Shown: positions 11,761-22,159 of the stretch, piece by piece
How positions within the stretch are numbered: the stretch's first letter is position 1
Layout of the letters: each line of letters starts with the position of its first letter
From: Paratinospora sagittata
Taxonomy: Eukaryota > Streptophyta > Magnoliopsida > Ranunculales > Menispermaceae
DNA: 64,000 nucleotides
Reading direction: 5' to 3'
Assembly (NCBI GenBank): GCA_035771175.1
Contig: CM069593.1
Coordinates: 44,983,054 to 45,047,053, forward strand
Notes under the pieces: model-generated
Database searches by the model: none
Seen by the model: only the letters and a program-made list of their open reading frames with translations
Told to the model about the DNA's origin: nothing
Translations under genes and position numbers: made by a program

Positions 11761-11980
11761 AGTGTGCCTTTACGTAGATGATATGTTGATTATAGATAAT
11801 AATAAAGCTATAATCAAGTTTACCAAGAAAATGTTGACTAGACATTTTGATATGAAAGATATGGGCATTGCTGGTGTTATTTTAGAGATTAAAATTTCTA
11901 AAATTTTTGATGGATTAGTCTTGTCCCAATCTCATTATATTGAGAAAATATTGATTAAGTTCAATAAATATGATACTAGT
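11761..11980 (+). pseudogene. Copia reverse transcriptase, YVDD half, unit A
   Basis: Resumes directly after the solo LTR: VCLYVDDMLI contains the catalytic YVDD. It continues with FTKKMLTRHFDMKDMG and SHYIEKILIKFNKYD, then is cut at 11980 by the double palindrome. The RT continues at 12974-13083 (PIKTPINVNLHL) up to the hAT-type insertion. Confidence 0.88.
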
Positions 11981-12168
11981 TGTCACACCCTGGATTGCAC
12001 AGCGTGCTCCCTACCCAGGTGTGGGCGCACCCCCTCGGGGCGAACGCCTAAGCCATTATGGATCCATAATATTGTCCCATCCCGGTACAGCCACCGCCAC
12101 ACAAGGACGTCTCTTGTACACGGGATCATTTGTCTGACACTATTTATGAATAGTGCAGGGCCTCCCCC

Positions 12169-12286
12169 AGAATCGAACTCGAGACCTCCCTTAAGGAGTC
12201 TAATTTCGCATTCTGAGTAGCCACTGAACCATTGGCTCAGTGGTTACCTAGGATGCGATCACGTAATAAGTCGTGAGTTCGATCCC
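12169..12286. promoter_or_regulatory. Two divergent tRNA-like pol III box A/box B sets
   Basis: On the plus strand TGGCTCAGTGG (12233-12243) fits box A and AGTTCGATCCC (12276-12286) fits box B. On the minus strand TGGTTCAGTGG (12231-12221) fits box A and AGTTCGATTCT (12179-12169) fits box B with one mismatch. The sets point away from the palindrome centre. I see no tRNA cloverleaf, so this looks like tRNA-derived SINE-type sequence rather than a tRNA gene. Function as promoters is inference. Confidence 0.6.
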
Positions 12287-12480
12287 GGGGGAGGCCCCCT
12301 TTGTGGACAAAAAATCTCGGGGATACTAAACGCTGTATGCGGGCTGTGTATTGAGATATAACAATATTATGTGGTACTATGGCTAGACGTTCTTCACTGC
12401 GGTGGTGCGCCCGCACCTGGGTAGAGGGCACGCTGTGCAACCCAGGGTGTGACAAAAAGGCCTTATGTATGAGGCCTTTT

Positions 12481-12973
12481 TGTCACACCCTGGGTTGCAC
12501 AGCGTGCCCCCTACCCAGGTGTGGGCGCACCCCCTCGGGGCGAACGCCTAGCCATTATGGATCCATAATATTGTCATATCGCCATGTAGCAACCCAACCG
12601 CAGCTGGTCTACATCGAAACGATTATTTGTCCCTACTATTTCCTCATGAATAGTAAAAGGCCTCCCTAGGAATCGAACTCGAGACCTCCCTTAAGGAGTC
12701 TAATTTCGTATTCCTAGTAACCACTGAGTTCGATTCCTAGGAATGCGAAATTAAACTCCTTAAGGGAGGTCTCGAGTTCGATTCCTAGGGAGGCCGTTTA
12801 CTATTCATGAGGAAATAGTAGGGACAAATAATCGTTTCGTTGTAGACCAGCTGCGGTTGGGTTGCTACATGGCGATATGACAATATTATGGATCCATAAT
12901 GGCTAGGCGTTCGCCCCGAGGGGGTGCGCCCACACCTGGGCAGGGGGCACGCTGTGCAACCCAGGGTGTGACA
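12481..12973. repeat. Near-perfect 493-bp palindrome (237-bp arms)
   Basis: Arms 12481-12717 and 12737-12973 are reverse complements with only about five mismatches and leave a 19-nt loop (12718-12736). Each arm carries CGAACTCGAGACCTCCCTTA near its inner end. A transcript through it would fold into one long hairpin. Confidence 0.92.
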
Positions 12974-13083
12974 CTAGTCCTATAAAAACACCAATAAATG
13001 TGAATTTACATCTTATCAAGAATAAAGGGCAACCCAAAAATCAATTAGAATATTCACGTATATACTTGGCAGTCTAATGTATG
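12974..13083 (+). pseudogene. Copia RT/RNase H linker, unit A
   Basis: Short coding remnant between the palindromic insertion and the hAT-type element. It is uninterrupted with the YVDD half in unit B (44591-44909), which shows the original continuity. Confidence 0.8.
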
Positions 13084-13754
13084 TAGGGGTGTTCATCGAG
13101 ACCTACCAAACCGAAAAACCGAACCAAACCAATGTGATTGGTTCGATTTTTGTGAAGTTCGGTTTGGTTTTCAATTTAAGGAATGAAAAAAATCGATCGG
13201 TTTGGTTCGGTTTTCAGTTTAGACATTGAAAAATTGAATTTAACCCAAACCGAACCAAACTTGTGGGTAATACTGTCATTTCTCCTATAACCCTAAGCTT
13301 TAAATATATAGGAACATGATTAAAATATCCTTTAAACTTGCTTTTAATTTTTATTTGTTTAACTATTGGATACTTGGAATTGGACGTGCAGATACATAAA
13401 AAAATTGCCTTAAGAAAGGCTTTGAATGAAAAACATGTAGAAATTTTCCATGTCAATCTCTTTCAGTATTCCTATTATTAAATGTAATAATGTATTTTGT
13501 GTTTTAATTGTAGTCATAAAACTATATATTATATTTTTCAAAGGATTGAATGTGTTTTGAAAAGGTAAAATAGTGTTAAGTATAAAATTTATAACTGTAA
13601 AATTGACGTAACTAACCCGATCAACCCATATCAAACAAATTTGGCTCGGTTCGGTTCAATTTGAGTATTAGTTTGGTTCGGTTTCGATTTGAAAAAACCC
13701 AACCCGAACTAGGTTCGGTTCGGTTCGAACCGAACCGAGATTTGTACACCCCTA
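13084..13754. mobile_element. hAT-type non-autonomous transposon, unit A (671 bp)
   Basis: Terminal inverted repeats TAGGGGTGTTC and GTACACCCCTA with a perfect 8-bp duplication AATGTATG (13076-13083, 13755-13762), as for hAT elements. Subterminal regions are dense in CGGTTTGGTTCGG and its complement, a frequent pattern in plant hAT MITEs. There is no transposase ORF. It interrupts the copia RT/RNase H region. Confidence 0.9.
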
Positions 13755-13762
13755 AATGTATG

Positions 13763-14309
13763 TTATGGTATGTACGCGACCTGACATAGCATGTGCAATT
13801 AATAAATTGAGTCGATTTACAAAAAATTCAGGCAAGGCTCATTGGAAAGCTTTGATTAAGGTACTTAGATATCTAAGGTACACAAAACATTATGAATTGC
13901 ATTATACAAGATATTCAATTGTTCTAAAAGGATATAGTGATGTAAACTGAATATCTGACTCCAAGAACACAAAATCTACGAGTGGATATGTGTTCACAAT
14001 TGGAGGAGGAGCGATATCATGGAAATCCTCAAAATAAACATGTATAGCCAAATCCACTATGGAATCTGAATTTATAGCTTTAGAAAAAGCTGGAGAAGAA
14101 GCAGAATGGCTTCGTAACTTTTTAGAGGATATTTCGTGTTGGTTCAAACTTGTCTCAACAATATGCATTCATTGTTACTTGAAAATGGAGTAATATCCAT
14201 AGATTATATCAAATCAAAGGACAACCTTGCGGATCCACTAACTAAAGGTTTGCCTAGAGATCAAGTACAATTTTTATCGAGGGGAATGGGGTTAAAGCCT
14301 ATTAAATAG
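13763..14309 (+). pseudogene. Copia RNase H, unit A
   Basis: VCTRPDIACAINKLSRFTKN, HWKALIKVLRYLR, STSGYVFTIGGGAISWKS and STMESEFIALEKAGEEAEWL are copia RNase H motifs, followed by KSKDNLADPLTKGLPRDQV and the end MGLKPIK. At least two in-frame stops (after GYSDVN and after ISWKSSK) are shared with unit B. The chromovirus is inserted 37 bp after the stop codon. Confidence 0.87.
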
Positions 14310-14346
14310 AGGTTCAAACTGGAAACTCAACCTAGATGACTAAAGA

Positions 14347-15787
14347 TGTCACACCCCGCCCGGACGCGCCTAAACCTGCGGTACATTCGCGGACGGGGCG
14401 CGCATTTGGAACAATAACAATGGTAACAACGGAGTGCTCAACAGAAAATATAGTACACAGTACAAATCTGATTTCATTTAATTCAGAATATAATTTGTAC
14501 ATGAAACGGTCAAGGGAACATACTCTCCAAAATCCCTAATGAATGATACAAATGGTACAAAATGTGGGCCCCTTAAACCTGCACCCAGTCTACCCTAATT
14601 TCCTGTGAAAATTTTGATAATAATAGAGTGAGCTTAACGCGCTCAATGGGTAAATAGTTCGTGAGTATAACAATTAATAAAGCATACTTCAATATCAAAT
14701 ATCTTAAATACACATGTGAGCATCATAATCAATCAATATGTATGTATGCATGACACCGTCTCGTAATGGTTTGATGAACGTACATCGCCTGAGTTCACGT
14801 ACAGGTGTCCTTCCCCGGGCGTAGCCAGGTTCTCACTGTACGTCCCTCCTAAGGAATGATGCTCTGGATTCACGTACTGATGTCCCACCCCGAACCTAGC
14901 CGGTTTCTCATGTACGGTCCTCTCCAGAGAAATATAATGAATAGCGAGTAATGCTCATAACTATTCTATGAGTCACAAACCATATACGTCCCTAGGTGGT
15001 GATATGTATGATGCCAATGCATGAACTGGTCTGGTCTTTTCTTGACATTTAGACTGACTTTGGCAACGTCTGGTGATCCTTATCAGGGTCGGTATCACGA
15101 CGTGCAAGGTTAGGACATTCAGTATTACTTGTATAAGCTGATAGCTTTCAATAAGACCAACTAGATCAGTCCCCAATTGAGAGGTGAGACACAAGGTCTG
15201 CTTAAATACCAATCGCCTAGAGCAGACCGCTGCCTCCCGTTCACTATTTAAAGTTACTGAGGACAAGACCGAGTCTAGTTGAGTCAGATTGACCACAAAT
15301 ATGATATTATAACAATATAATATGTGAATTCCAAGTGTACAGGTATAAGTGCGACAGTATAAACATTATATGACAAAATGCAGTGTAAATGAACAGTAGA
15401 TATAATAATAACTGAATGTAAACTTTAATAAAAATTATAAAACACGCAAACCTATGTTTCGTTCCCCACCTTCAGATAAGAACTTCTTCTCTTTTCCAGA
15501 TCTGGCGCTTTCCTCCCGACAGAACTTCGTCGCACTGCACCGAGTGTCTCGAACATAGAGTCTCAAAAGACTAAAAACTCAAAATGAGTGAAAAGAGGAG
15601 GAGAAATCACAATTTGGAGTGAATTTGGAGTGAATTTGGGGTGAAAAATGAAGAGAGAGGTTGGTTTATATAGATGTTTTGGCGCCTCGAAGTCCAGGCG
15701 GGCTGCCTGGACTTCCAGGCATGTGCCCGGACTTCCGGGCACGTATGCCCAATTTTTTTTTTTTTTTGTGAAATATAGGGTATTACA
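14347..15787 (-). repeat. Chromovirus 3' LTR, unit A (1,441 bp)
   Basis: Matches the 5' LTR but has only two or three minisatellite units. The polypurine tract AAGGGGGGTAGAG (minus strand, 15788-15800) adjoins it. Confidence 0.9.
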
Positions 15788-15821
15788 CTCTACCCCCCTT
15801 AAAGGGATTTCACCCTCGAAA

Positions 15822-16319
15822 TCAATTCAAGTAGTTATGATGGTTATCTGCTTGAGATTCACTGCCGACGTCATCTCTTGCGAGTTCAGGATAGTTCTTG
15901 AATGGTCCCTGAATAGCACTATGGCCGGTGGAATCGTCATCATCGTAAAACCATGGTGAGCAAATGGAATCAGACTCGTCCTCTGAAGATTCCAACCTTT
16001 GCATAACAGATGGTGGTGGAGGGTGCTGGTTACATCGTTTGAGGGGAGGTAGGTTGAGCAGTGGAATACTTTCTCGTGCAGTTGCTCGAATCCTGCCGCC
16101 GGGCAATTTTGGTAGAAGGTCTTGCTAGGATGAGGGAACGAGACTGTTACGAAAACGTCATGCACGCTCTGGCGATAATGATCGCTATCTGTGTGGGGAT
16201 GGAGTTGGTGATGCAAAGTAGTTGTGACTTGACTCTGCTTCTTGAGAAGTAGCCACAGGTTGCCAAGGAGGCCAATGCGTGTGTGCATCACTATATCCAT
16301 TGATATTATTTTCAGACAT
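15822..16319 (-). pseudogene. Degenerate ORF between chromodomain and 3' LTR, unit A (166 codons)
   Basis: Sense frame starting MSENNINGYSDAHTHWPPWQ at 16319 and ending NHHNYLN at 15822, interrupted by three in-frame stops (after TPSPHR, SPERA and LVPSS). The last open part (MPGGRIRATARES onward) is acidic and Ser-rich: LESSEDESDSICSPWFYDDD. There are no Cys/His motifs or membrane segments. I do not recognise it. The composition of a continuous frame across stops suggests a former protein. Confidence 0.5.
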
Positions 16320-16416
16320 CTGCGTAGTTATTCAAGTGAAACAATGTATTAAGATAAGTGTAAACAATGTTTCATCCTTTTATTGATAAGTGAAAATAGT
16401 ACAATGTATCACATCA

Positions 16417-19400
16417 TCAGTTGGTACTAGAAAACAATTTAGGATATTTCTGTTTAATTGTTGCTTCTAGTTCCCATGTTGCTTCCTCTACGCCGTGGTG
16501 ATCCCAGAGCACTTTCACAAGTGGTATGCTACGTCGCCGTAGTTCTTGAGTTTTTCTATCTAAAATCTATATCGCTTTCTCCTCGACTAAAGGGATGATA
16601 TGCGAAGGATCAGGACGATACTTGCGAAGCAAAGATACGTGAAAAACGTCATGAACCTTAGGCATGGACGATGGAAGGGACAGATGATAAGCAAGTTTGC
16701 CAATACGTTCAATGATCTGAAATGGACCTATATACCGCGGGGAGAGCTTTCCTTTGATCCCAAAGCGTTTGACACCTCTTGTGGGCTGAACTTTTAGAAA
16801 AACAAAGTCCCCCTTATCAAATTCTAGATGTTGTCTCCTCTTGTTAACATAGCTCTTCTGTCGACTTTGTGCAACACGAAGTCGTTCCTTTACTAGTGTG
16901 ATATTATCAGAAGTCTCTTGAACTAGTTCAGGGCCTAACTGCGGTCGATCTGCCATATCTAACCAGCATACCGGGGATCTGCAAGAGCGACCATAGAGAG
17001 TCTCATACGGTGCCATGCCAATACTAGTTTGGTAGCTGTTGTTGTATGCAAACTTAGCTAGATGTAAATACTTTGCCCATCCGTCATTAAAGTCCAAAAT
17101 GCAACACCGTAACATGTCTTATAAGATTTGAATAAGCCACTCTGACTGCCCATCAGTCTGAGGGTGAAATGTTGTGCTCATGGTGATCTTAGAACCCATT
17201 CTACTCTGGAAGCTTTTCCAAAAGTTTGATGTGAATCGAGGGTCTCGATCAGAGACGATTATGAGTGGTATGCCATGAAGGCGTACGATCTCTCTTTCAT
17301 ATAGTTCTGCAAGTTTGGCGGGATTATCCATGAACTTTATTGGCAAGAAGTGTGCAGACTTTGTAAGTCTGTCAATGATAACCCAGATAACATCTTGCCC
17401 TTTATTGTTTTGAGGTAAGGCCGTGACAAAATCCATTGCGATGTTCTCCCATTTCCATTCTCCAATAAGTAACGGCTGGAGAAGTCTAGAGGGAAGTCTT
17501 CGTTCTGCTTTAACTTTCTGGCAAACGAGACATAAAGCAACAAAGTATGCAATTGCCTTTTTTATTCCAGAAAACCAGAATTGTCACTTGACATCCTTGT
17601 ACATCTTGTCACCCCCAGGATGCATAGCGTACCTCGAACAGTGCATCTCAGTAAGCACTTCTTTTTGAACCTCAGGATCGTTCGGTAGACAGAGACGTTT
17701 TTTTATAGAAAACGACCCCGTCTTCTGAGACCGACCAGTAAGGAAGGTCCTGTCCGCTGAGTAGAAGTCTCATTTTTCCATTAACATAGGGTCATTGGCT
17801 TGAGCAGCTGAAATCTTTCGAACTAGCTCAGAGTTGGCTGATAATTTGAGAGAGTCGTGGTGTCACACCCTGGGTTGCACAGCGTGCCCCCTACCCAGGT
17901 GCGGGCGCACCCCCTCGGGGCGAACGCCTAGCCATTATGGATCCATAATAGTCCCATCTCGGCCAGCCACGCCACACAAGGACGCCGAACACCGAGATCA
18001 TTTATCCATATTATTCACACTCCCATGAATAATATAGGGGGCACGCTGTGCAACCCAGGGTGTGACACGTGGTCTTGGTCCCTCTTCGTTCAGCTGTAGA
18101 TTAAAGTTCTCCATCTCTATAGCCAACTTCCCCGTATCAAAGTTAAGAGTGCAAGCAACGTACGATTTTTTACTCAGGGCATCAACCTCAACATTGGCTT
18201 TTCTGGGATGGTACTGGCGTTGAAAGTCATAATCTTTCAAGAATTCCAACCATCTTCTCTGGCAGAGGTTTAGGTCTCTCTGAGTGTATATGTACTTAAG
18301 ACACTTGTGATCCGAGAAGACCTCAAACCGTTCACCGTATAGGTAATGACGCCATAACTTCAGTGCAAACACAACAGCTGCAAGTTCCAAGTCATGTGTT
18401 GGGTAATTACCCTCATGAATCTTCAGTTGCCTCGAGGCATATGCAACAACTTGGCCTTCTTGCATTAGTACGACACCTAAGCCTTGGAGAGAGGCATCGG
18501 TGTATAATGAAAATCCAATTGCATTTCTTAGAGTGATAAGTACAGGTGTCGTCGTGAGGCGTTTCTTCAATTCCTGAAATGATGCTTCACAGGCAGGATT
18601 CCAGATGAATCGCACGTCCTTTCGAGTGAGCTTGGTCATAGGTTCGGTAATCTTTGAGAAGTCCTTGATGAAGCATTTGTAATAGCCAGTCAAACCAAGA
18701 AAACTCCTAATCTGAGTAACAGTGGTAGGCTGCTTCCAGTTTAAAACTGCTTCAACCTTAGAAGGATCTACCTCAATGCCATTGCCTGAAACCACATAGC
18801 CTAGGAATTGAACTCTCTTCGCACAAAATTCGCACTTACTCAACTTTGCATACAGTTGGTGGCTTCTCAAGGTCTGGAGGACTATCTTCAAATGTATCTT
18901 ATGGTCTTCCTCGGTTGAGGAGTATATCAAGATGTCGTCCACAAAAGCCACCACAAATCGGTCTAAGTATAACCTGAAAATGCGATTCATCAAATCCATG
19001 AATGCAGTAGGTGCATTTGTTAGACCAAATGGCATAACCAAGAACTCGTAATGACCGTACCGAGTTCTGAACGTCGTCTTGGTGATGTCCGACTCTCGGA
19101 TCGGGAGTTGGTGATAACCGGACCGTAAATCAATCTTAGAGAAGTATTTGGCATCTCTAAGTTGGTCAAACAAGTCATCGATCCTCGGCAATGGATATTT
19201 GTTCTTGATGGTGACGTTATTCAACTTGCCATAGTCGATGCAAAGTCGTAACGAACCATCATTTTTGCGAACAAACAGAACTGGAGCACCCCAGGGTGAT
19301 GAACTCTTTCTGATAAAGCCATTACTCTCTAATTCCTTCAGTTGTGTGTCTAATTCGACCAGCTCGACATTTGACATTCTATATGGTGGAATTGAGATAG

Positions 19401-19966
19401 GCCCTGTCCCAGGTATGAGGTTGATCTCAAAATCAAATTCCCTAACTGAAGGTAGACCAGGAAGGTCATTTAGAAAAATTGTTGGGAATTTAGATATGAC
19501 TGGAACATTATGTACTTCGAGAGGATACATTGCTGGTGATTCATTTCCGTCACCAAGGGATAGAGCTCGAAGTTGTGCCTTGAGAAGTGCAACTATTGAT
19601 TTGTGTATCCATTTCCTTGTTCCCTGAATCTTGGCCAACTCTCCTGTAGGCAAGGTTAACTGAACTTGCTTCTTCATACAGTCGATCTTTGCATTCAATG
19701 GTGCTAGCCAGTCCATGCCGAGGATAATGTCAAAGTCTTCAATATCCATCACAAAAAGATCTGCATATATTATATGTTCTGACATTTCGAAGCTCACATC
19801 GAGAACACTGCAAATTCACGTCAGTACCAGATCCGAACGGTGATGTAACATGGAGTGTGATGTTTGTGGGTTCAGGATGCAGGCCTAAATGTATTACCAA
19901 TGCCGACGATATAAAAAAATGCGTAGCACCTAAATCAAACAAAACATGCACCATTGTATTGAGCAA
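16417..19966 (-). pseudogene. Chromovirus pol: protease, RT, RNase H, integrase, chromodomain, unit A
   Basis: Protease: VLFDLGATHFFIS, where the active-site triad is D-L-G instead of D-S/T-G, and later [51 protein letters not shown] and the catalytic FVDDILIYS. RNase [44 protein letters not shown] 207-bp insertion and further stops separate the integrase: WVIIDRLTKSAHFLPI, IVSDRDPRFTSNFWKSFQ, TTFHPQTDGQSE. The GPFQIIER and HDVFHVSLLRKY regions follow. After a TAG at 16567 comes a chromodomain, VKVLWDHHGVEEATWELE to KYPKLFSSTN. The chromodomain directs integration to marked chromatin in this lineage. Confidence 0.92.
17861..18067. mobile_element. 207-bp member of the palindromic family, unit A only
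   Basis: It starts TGTCACACCCTGGG and ends CCCAGGGTGTGACA, with about 33-bp terminal inverted repeats nearly identical to those of the 993-bp element. Perfect 5-bp CGTGG copies flank it (17856-17860, 18068-18072), and the site is empty in unit B. The interior keeps the CATTATGGATCCATAATA segment and lacks the tRNA-like part, so it is probably a deletion derivative. It sits between the RNase H and integrase regions of the chromovirus and ends the pol reading frame at 17998. Confidence 0.9.
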
Positions 19967-21319
19967 AGGAAAGGTACCTTCAACTACATTGTTGCCTGGG
20001 AGGGGTTGATGAGCGATGGCAAATGCTCTGCCCTGATTTCGTTGACCCTGGTTATGCTGATTCTGCCTAGGTTGGAAATTAGTAGCAGGTGGTGCTTGAT
20101 GGACTGGAACAACGGGAATAGGTTGCTGAATGTGGGGACAGAGATATTTTACATGGCCCTGCTGGCCACGGTTGAAACAAGTCGGCCTGTACTACTGATT
20201 GTTTTGTTGGCCATTCTGATTGTTCTGCTGGCCTTGCTGATTGTGATGTCAACCACCACCTCTGCCATTGCCGTTTTTACAGCCACCCCTTCCATAACGA
20301 CCTCCACGGCCATGATTTCGGAAACTCTGATGGTTAGGGTTAGAAGGTTCAGCCGCAGGTGTTGTGGCCTCATTCTTCGAAACAGGGGCTGGGAGGGTTG
20401 GGTTTTGATTGTAGTAGGGCTTCTTCTTGTTGCCCTGTTGCGAGCCCTGTTGGAAAAACGTTGCAGGTCGTTTTCCCTTATTCATTCTCTGCTCCTGTAA
20501 AATCTTCTCTTGTTCAAAGCTCATGGTCTTGTCAACAACCTCCTTGTAAATCTTGAGATCTAAGATTGATAAGGCTTGTCAAATATCATGTCGAAGGCCA
20601 TTATAAAATTTCTCAGTCTTATCTTGCTCCGTTGAGATGGTGGAGAGAGAGTAGACTGATAATTCTTTGAACTTTCCAGCATATTCCCTGACTGTCATGG
20701 TGCCCTGGTATAACTTAGCGAATTCCTAACGCTTTTGCCTCTTCACAGCGCTGGGAAAATACTCATCAATAAACATTGACTCGAACTATTGCCAAGTCAT
20801 ATCTGCTATGTTGACCCTTGGGTCCTCTTTCACTGTTATCCACCATGTGTTTGCTCCACCAACAAGTTGGTAGATCGCTAGTAGAATTTTGCGAGTCTCA
20901 TCGACTCCCATTGCATCAAGAGCCTTCTTTGACTCATCCAGCCACTTTTGCACCTCATCAGCCTCAATGGTGCCAGCGAAAGTAAGAGGTTGTAGCCTCT
21001 TGTACTTAGTAATCTAATCGGTTTGAGATTCTGATCCAAATCGTGCAGGTGCCTGTACAGTGGCAACCTGACTTGCCGTGGTCTCACGAACGACAGTTTG
21101 AACAGTGACCTTCATCGCCTCAATAAATTCGGCGAAAAAGGTTTCCATGCTTGAAGGCATGGCAAAGGGTGCTGGTGGGTGTGGTATTGCCTGTCCAGAT
21201 GTAGTGGCAGTGTCGGGTGTGGCCTGTGCTGTTGCCGGAGGCGGCGGTTCCTGAATCTCAGGAGGTGCCTCTACTGCTGGACGAACAGTACGTGGCCTTC
21301 CTATCTTCCTGGTTTGCAT
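19967..21319 (-). pseudogene. Chromovirus gag, unit A
   Basis: Starts MQTRKIGRPRTVRPAVEAPP, a basic/Pro-rich leader typical of Tekay gag. The retrotransposon-gag domain follows: LQPLTFAGTIEADEVQKWLD, AIYQLVGGANTWW, and EFAKLYQGTMTVREYAGKFK. A Gly/Arg/Gln/Asn-rich stretch precedes a defective zinc knuckle, CFNRGQQGHVKYLC, whose second Cys is Arg. Several stops (after ESQTD, near ADMTWQ, after RQKR, after LRHDI, and around GRGG) prevent a full product. An acceptor-like TTTTTCTCCTTGCCAG lies just upstream of the start. Confidence 0.87.
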
Positions 21320-22159
21320 TTTCTCACTGGCAAGGAGAAAAATAAAACCAAGATTTAGGAACTGTAGCCAAGTATAATGTTATAGTATGCTCAGCAACAA
21401 TTTCGAGAGTACTACAATATTAAAATCACCTATTTTTCTAAGTATAGTGTAAGGTTCTTGTTGAGGAATCAAAAAATCTTATATATCTCGTATGTTTGGC
21501 CATGGTGTAAAAACAAACAAGGTTAGAATGTTTATATAATAAGTATAAAACTTTGCAAGTATTTCAAATGATTTGGTTTTGGTCTTTGTGAACATACATA
21601 TATATTTCATTGAAAATTCATCCGAGTCATAAGAATTCTAAGATTTGTCTCGGTAAATATCCTGATCTAACATTCTATTGCAATCTTATACATTCAAACT
21701 TTTACTCTTGGTCTTTTCGATTATTATCCAAGTTCATGTGTCCCATACCACATGACTTTGGTAATAAGGGTGTTAACCAAGTTAAGTTGCATGAACACAG
21801 TCTCTAAAAACATTGGCTGAACAGAAGTTCACTAATAGTACGTCCAAATTTACTCGTCCCATACCGTATAAACTTAGTGATAATAATAGTAATGCAACTT
21901 TCTCCAAATGTTTCTTTTCATACAAGGTTATGGGTTTTCTTACTTCCACATTTTATTTAGTATCTTCCAATTTTGTTATGTCCCATACCATTCCAAAGTT
22001 AGTGATACAAATGGTTGTAAGTCGGCCTACCAAAGATAGTCTTTAAATAAAACATTTCATTCATATATAAAAAGAAAAGTTTACAATGCCAGTAATCAAT
22101 TTTGATTTCCCTGCCTACTACCGCTCCTTCTAGATCTCCTGCTAGGTACAGAACGACTA
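21320..22159. other. Chromovirus spacer between accessory ORF and gag, unit A
   Basis: No supported ORF. Motifs recur here, such as GTCCCATACC (three times, 21745-21985) with intervening CAAGTT or ACTTAG words, suggesting diverged ~110-bp repeats. The part 21789-22243 is missing in unit B. Confidence 0.6.

Larger units (their letters stand above)
11981..12973. mobile_element. Double palindromic (foldback-like) element, 993 bp, unit A only
   Basis: Flanked by perfect 5-bp CTAGT (11976-11980, 12974-12978). Unit B has the empty site with a single CTAGT. It consists of two palindromes, 11981-12454 and 12481-12973, each starting TGTCACACCC and ending GGGTGTGACA, joined by a 26-bp spacer that is itself a perfect 9-bp inverted repeat (AAAAGGCCT...AGGCCTTTT, loop TATGTATG). 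There is no convincing ORF. It lies in the copia RT relic. TG...CA ends and a 5-bp duplication resemble LTR-element integration more than hAT (8 bp), Mutator (9 bp) or PIF/Tc1 (TWA/TA) types. I do not recognise the family. Confidence 0.88.

Noticed and set aside
11657..12220. 187-codon ORF as a gene
   Set aside because: It is an accidental fusion of the GC-rich end of a solo LTR, the copia YVDD region and the palindromic insertion.
12221..12300. A tRNA gene
   Set aside because: Only box A and box B-like words fit. I could not form an acceptor stem or cloverleaf, and the unit lies in a mobile palindrome.
19946..20500. 184-codon plus-strand ORF with a very hydrophobic stretch (LLIVLLAILIVLLALLIV), like a membrane protein
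   Set aside because: It is the antisense of the Gln/Asn-rich part of the chromovirus gag on the minus strand.
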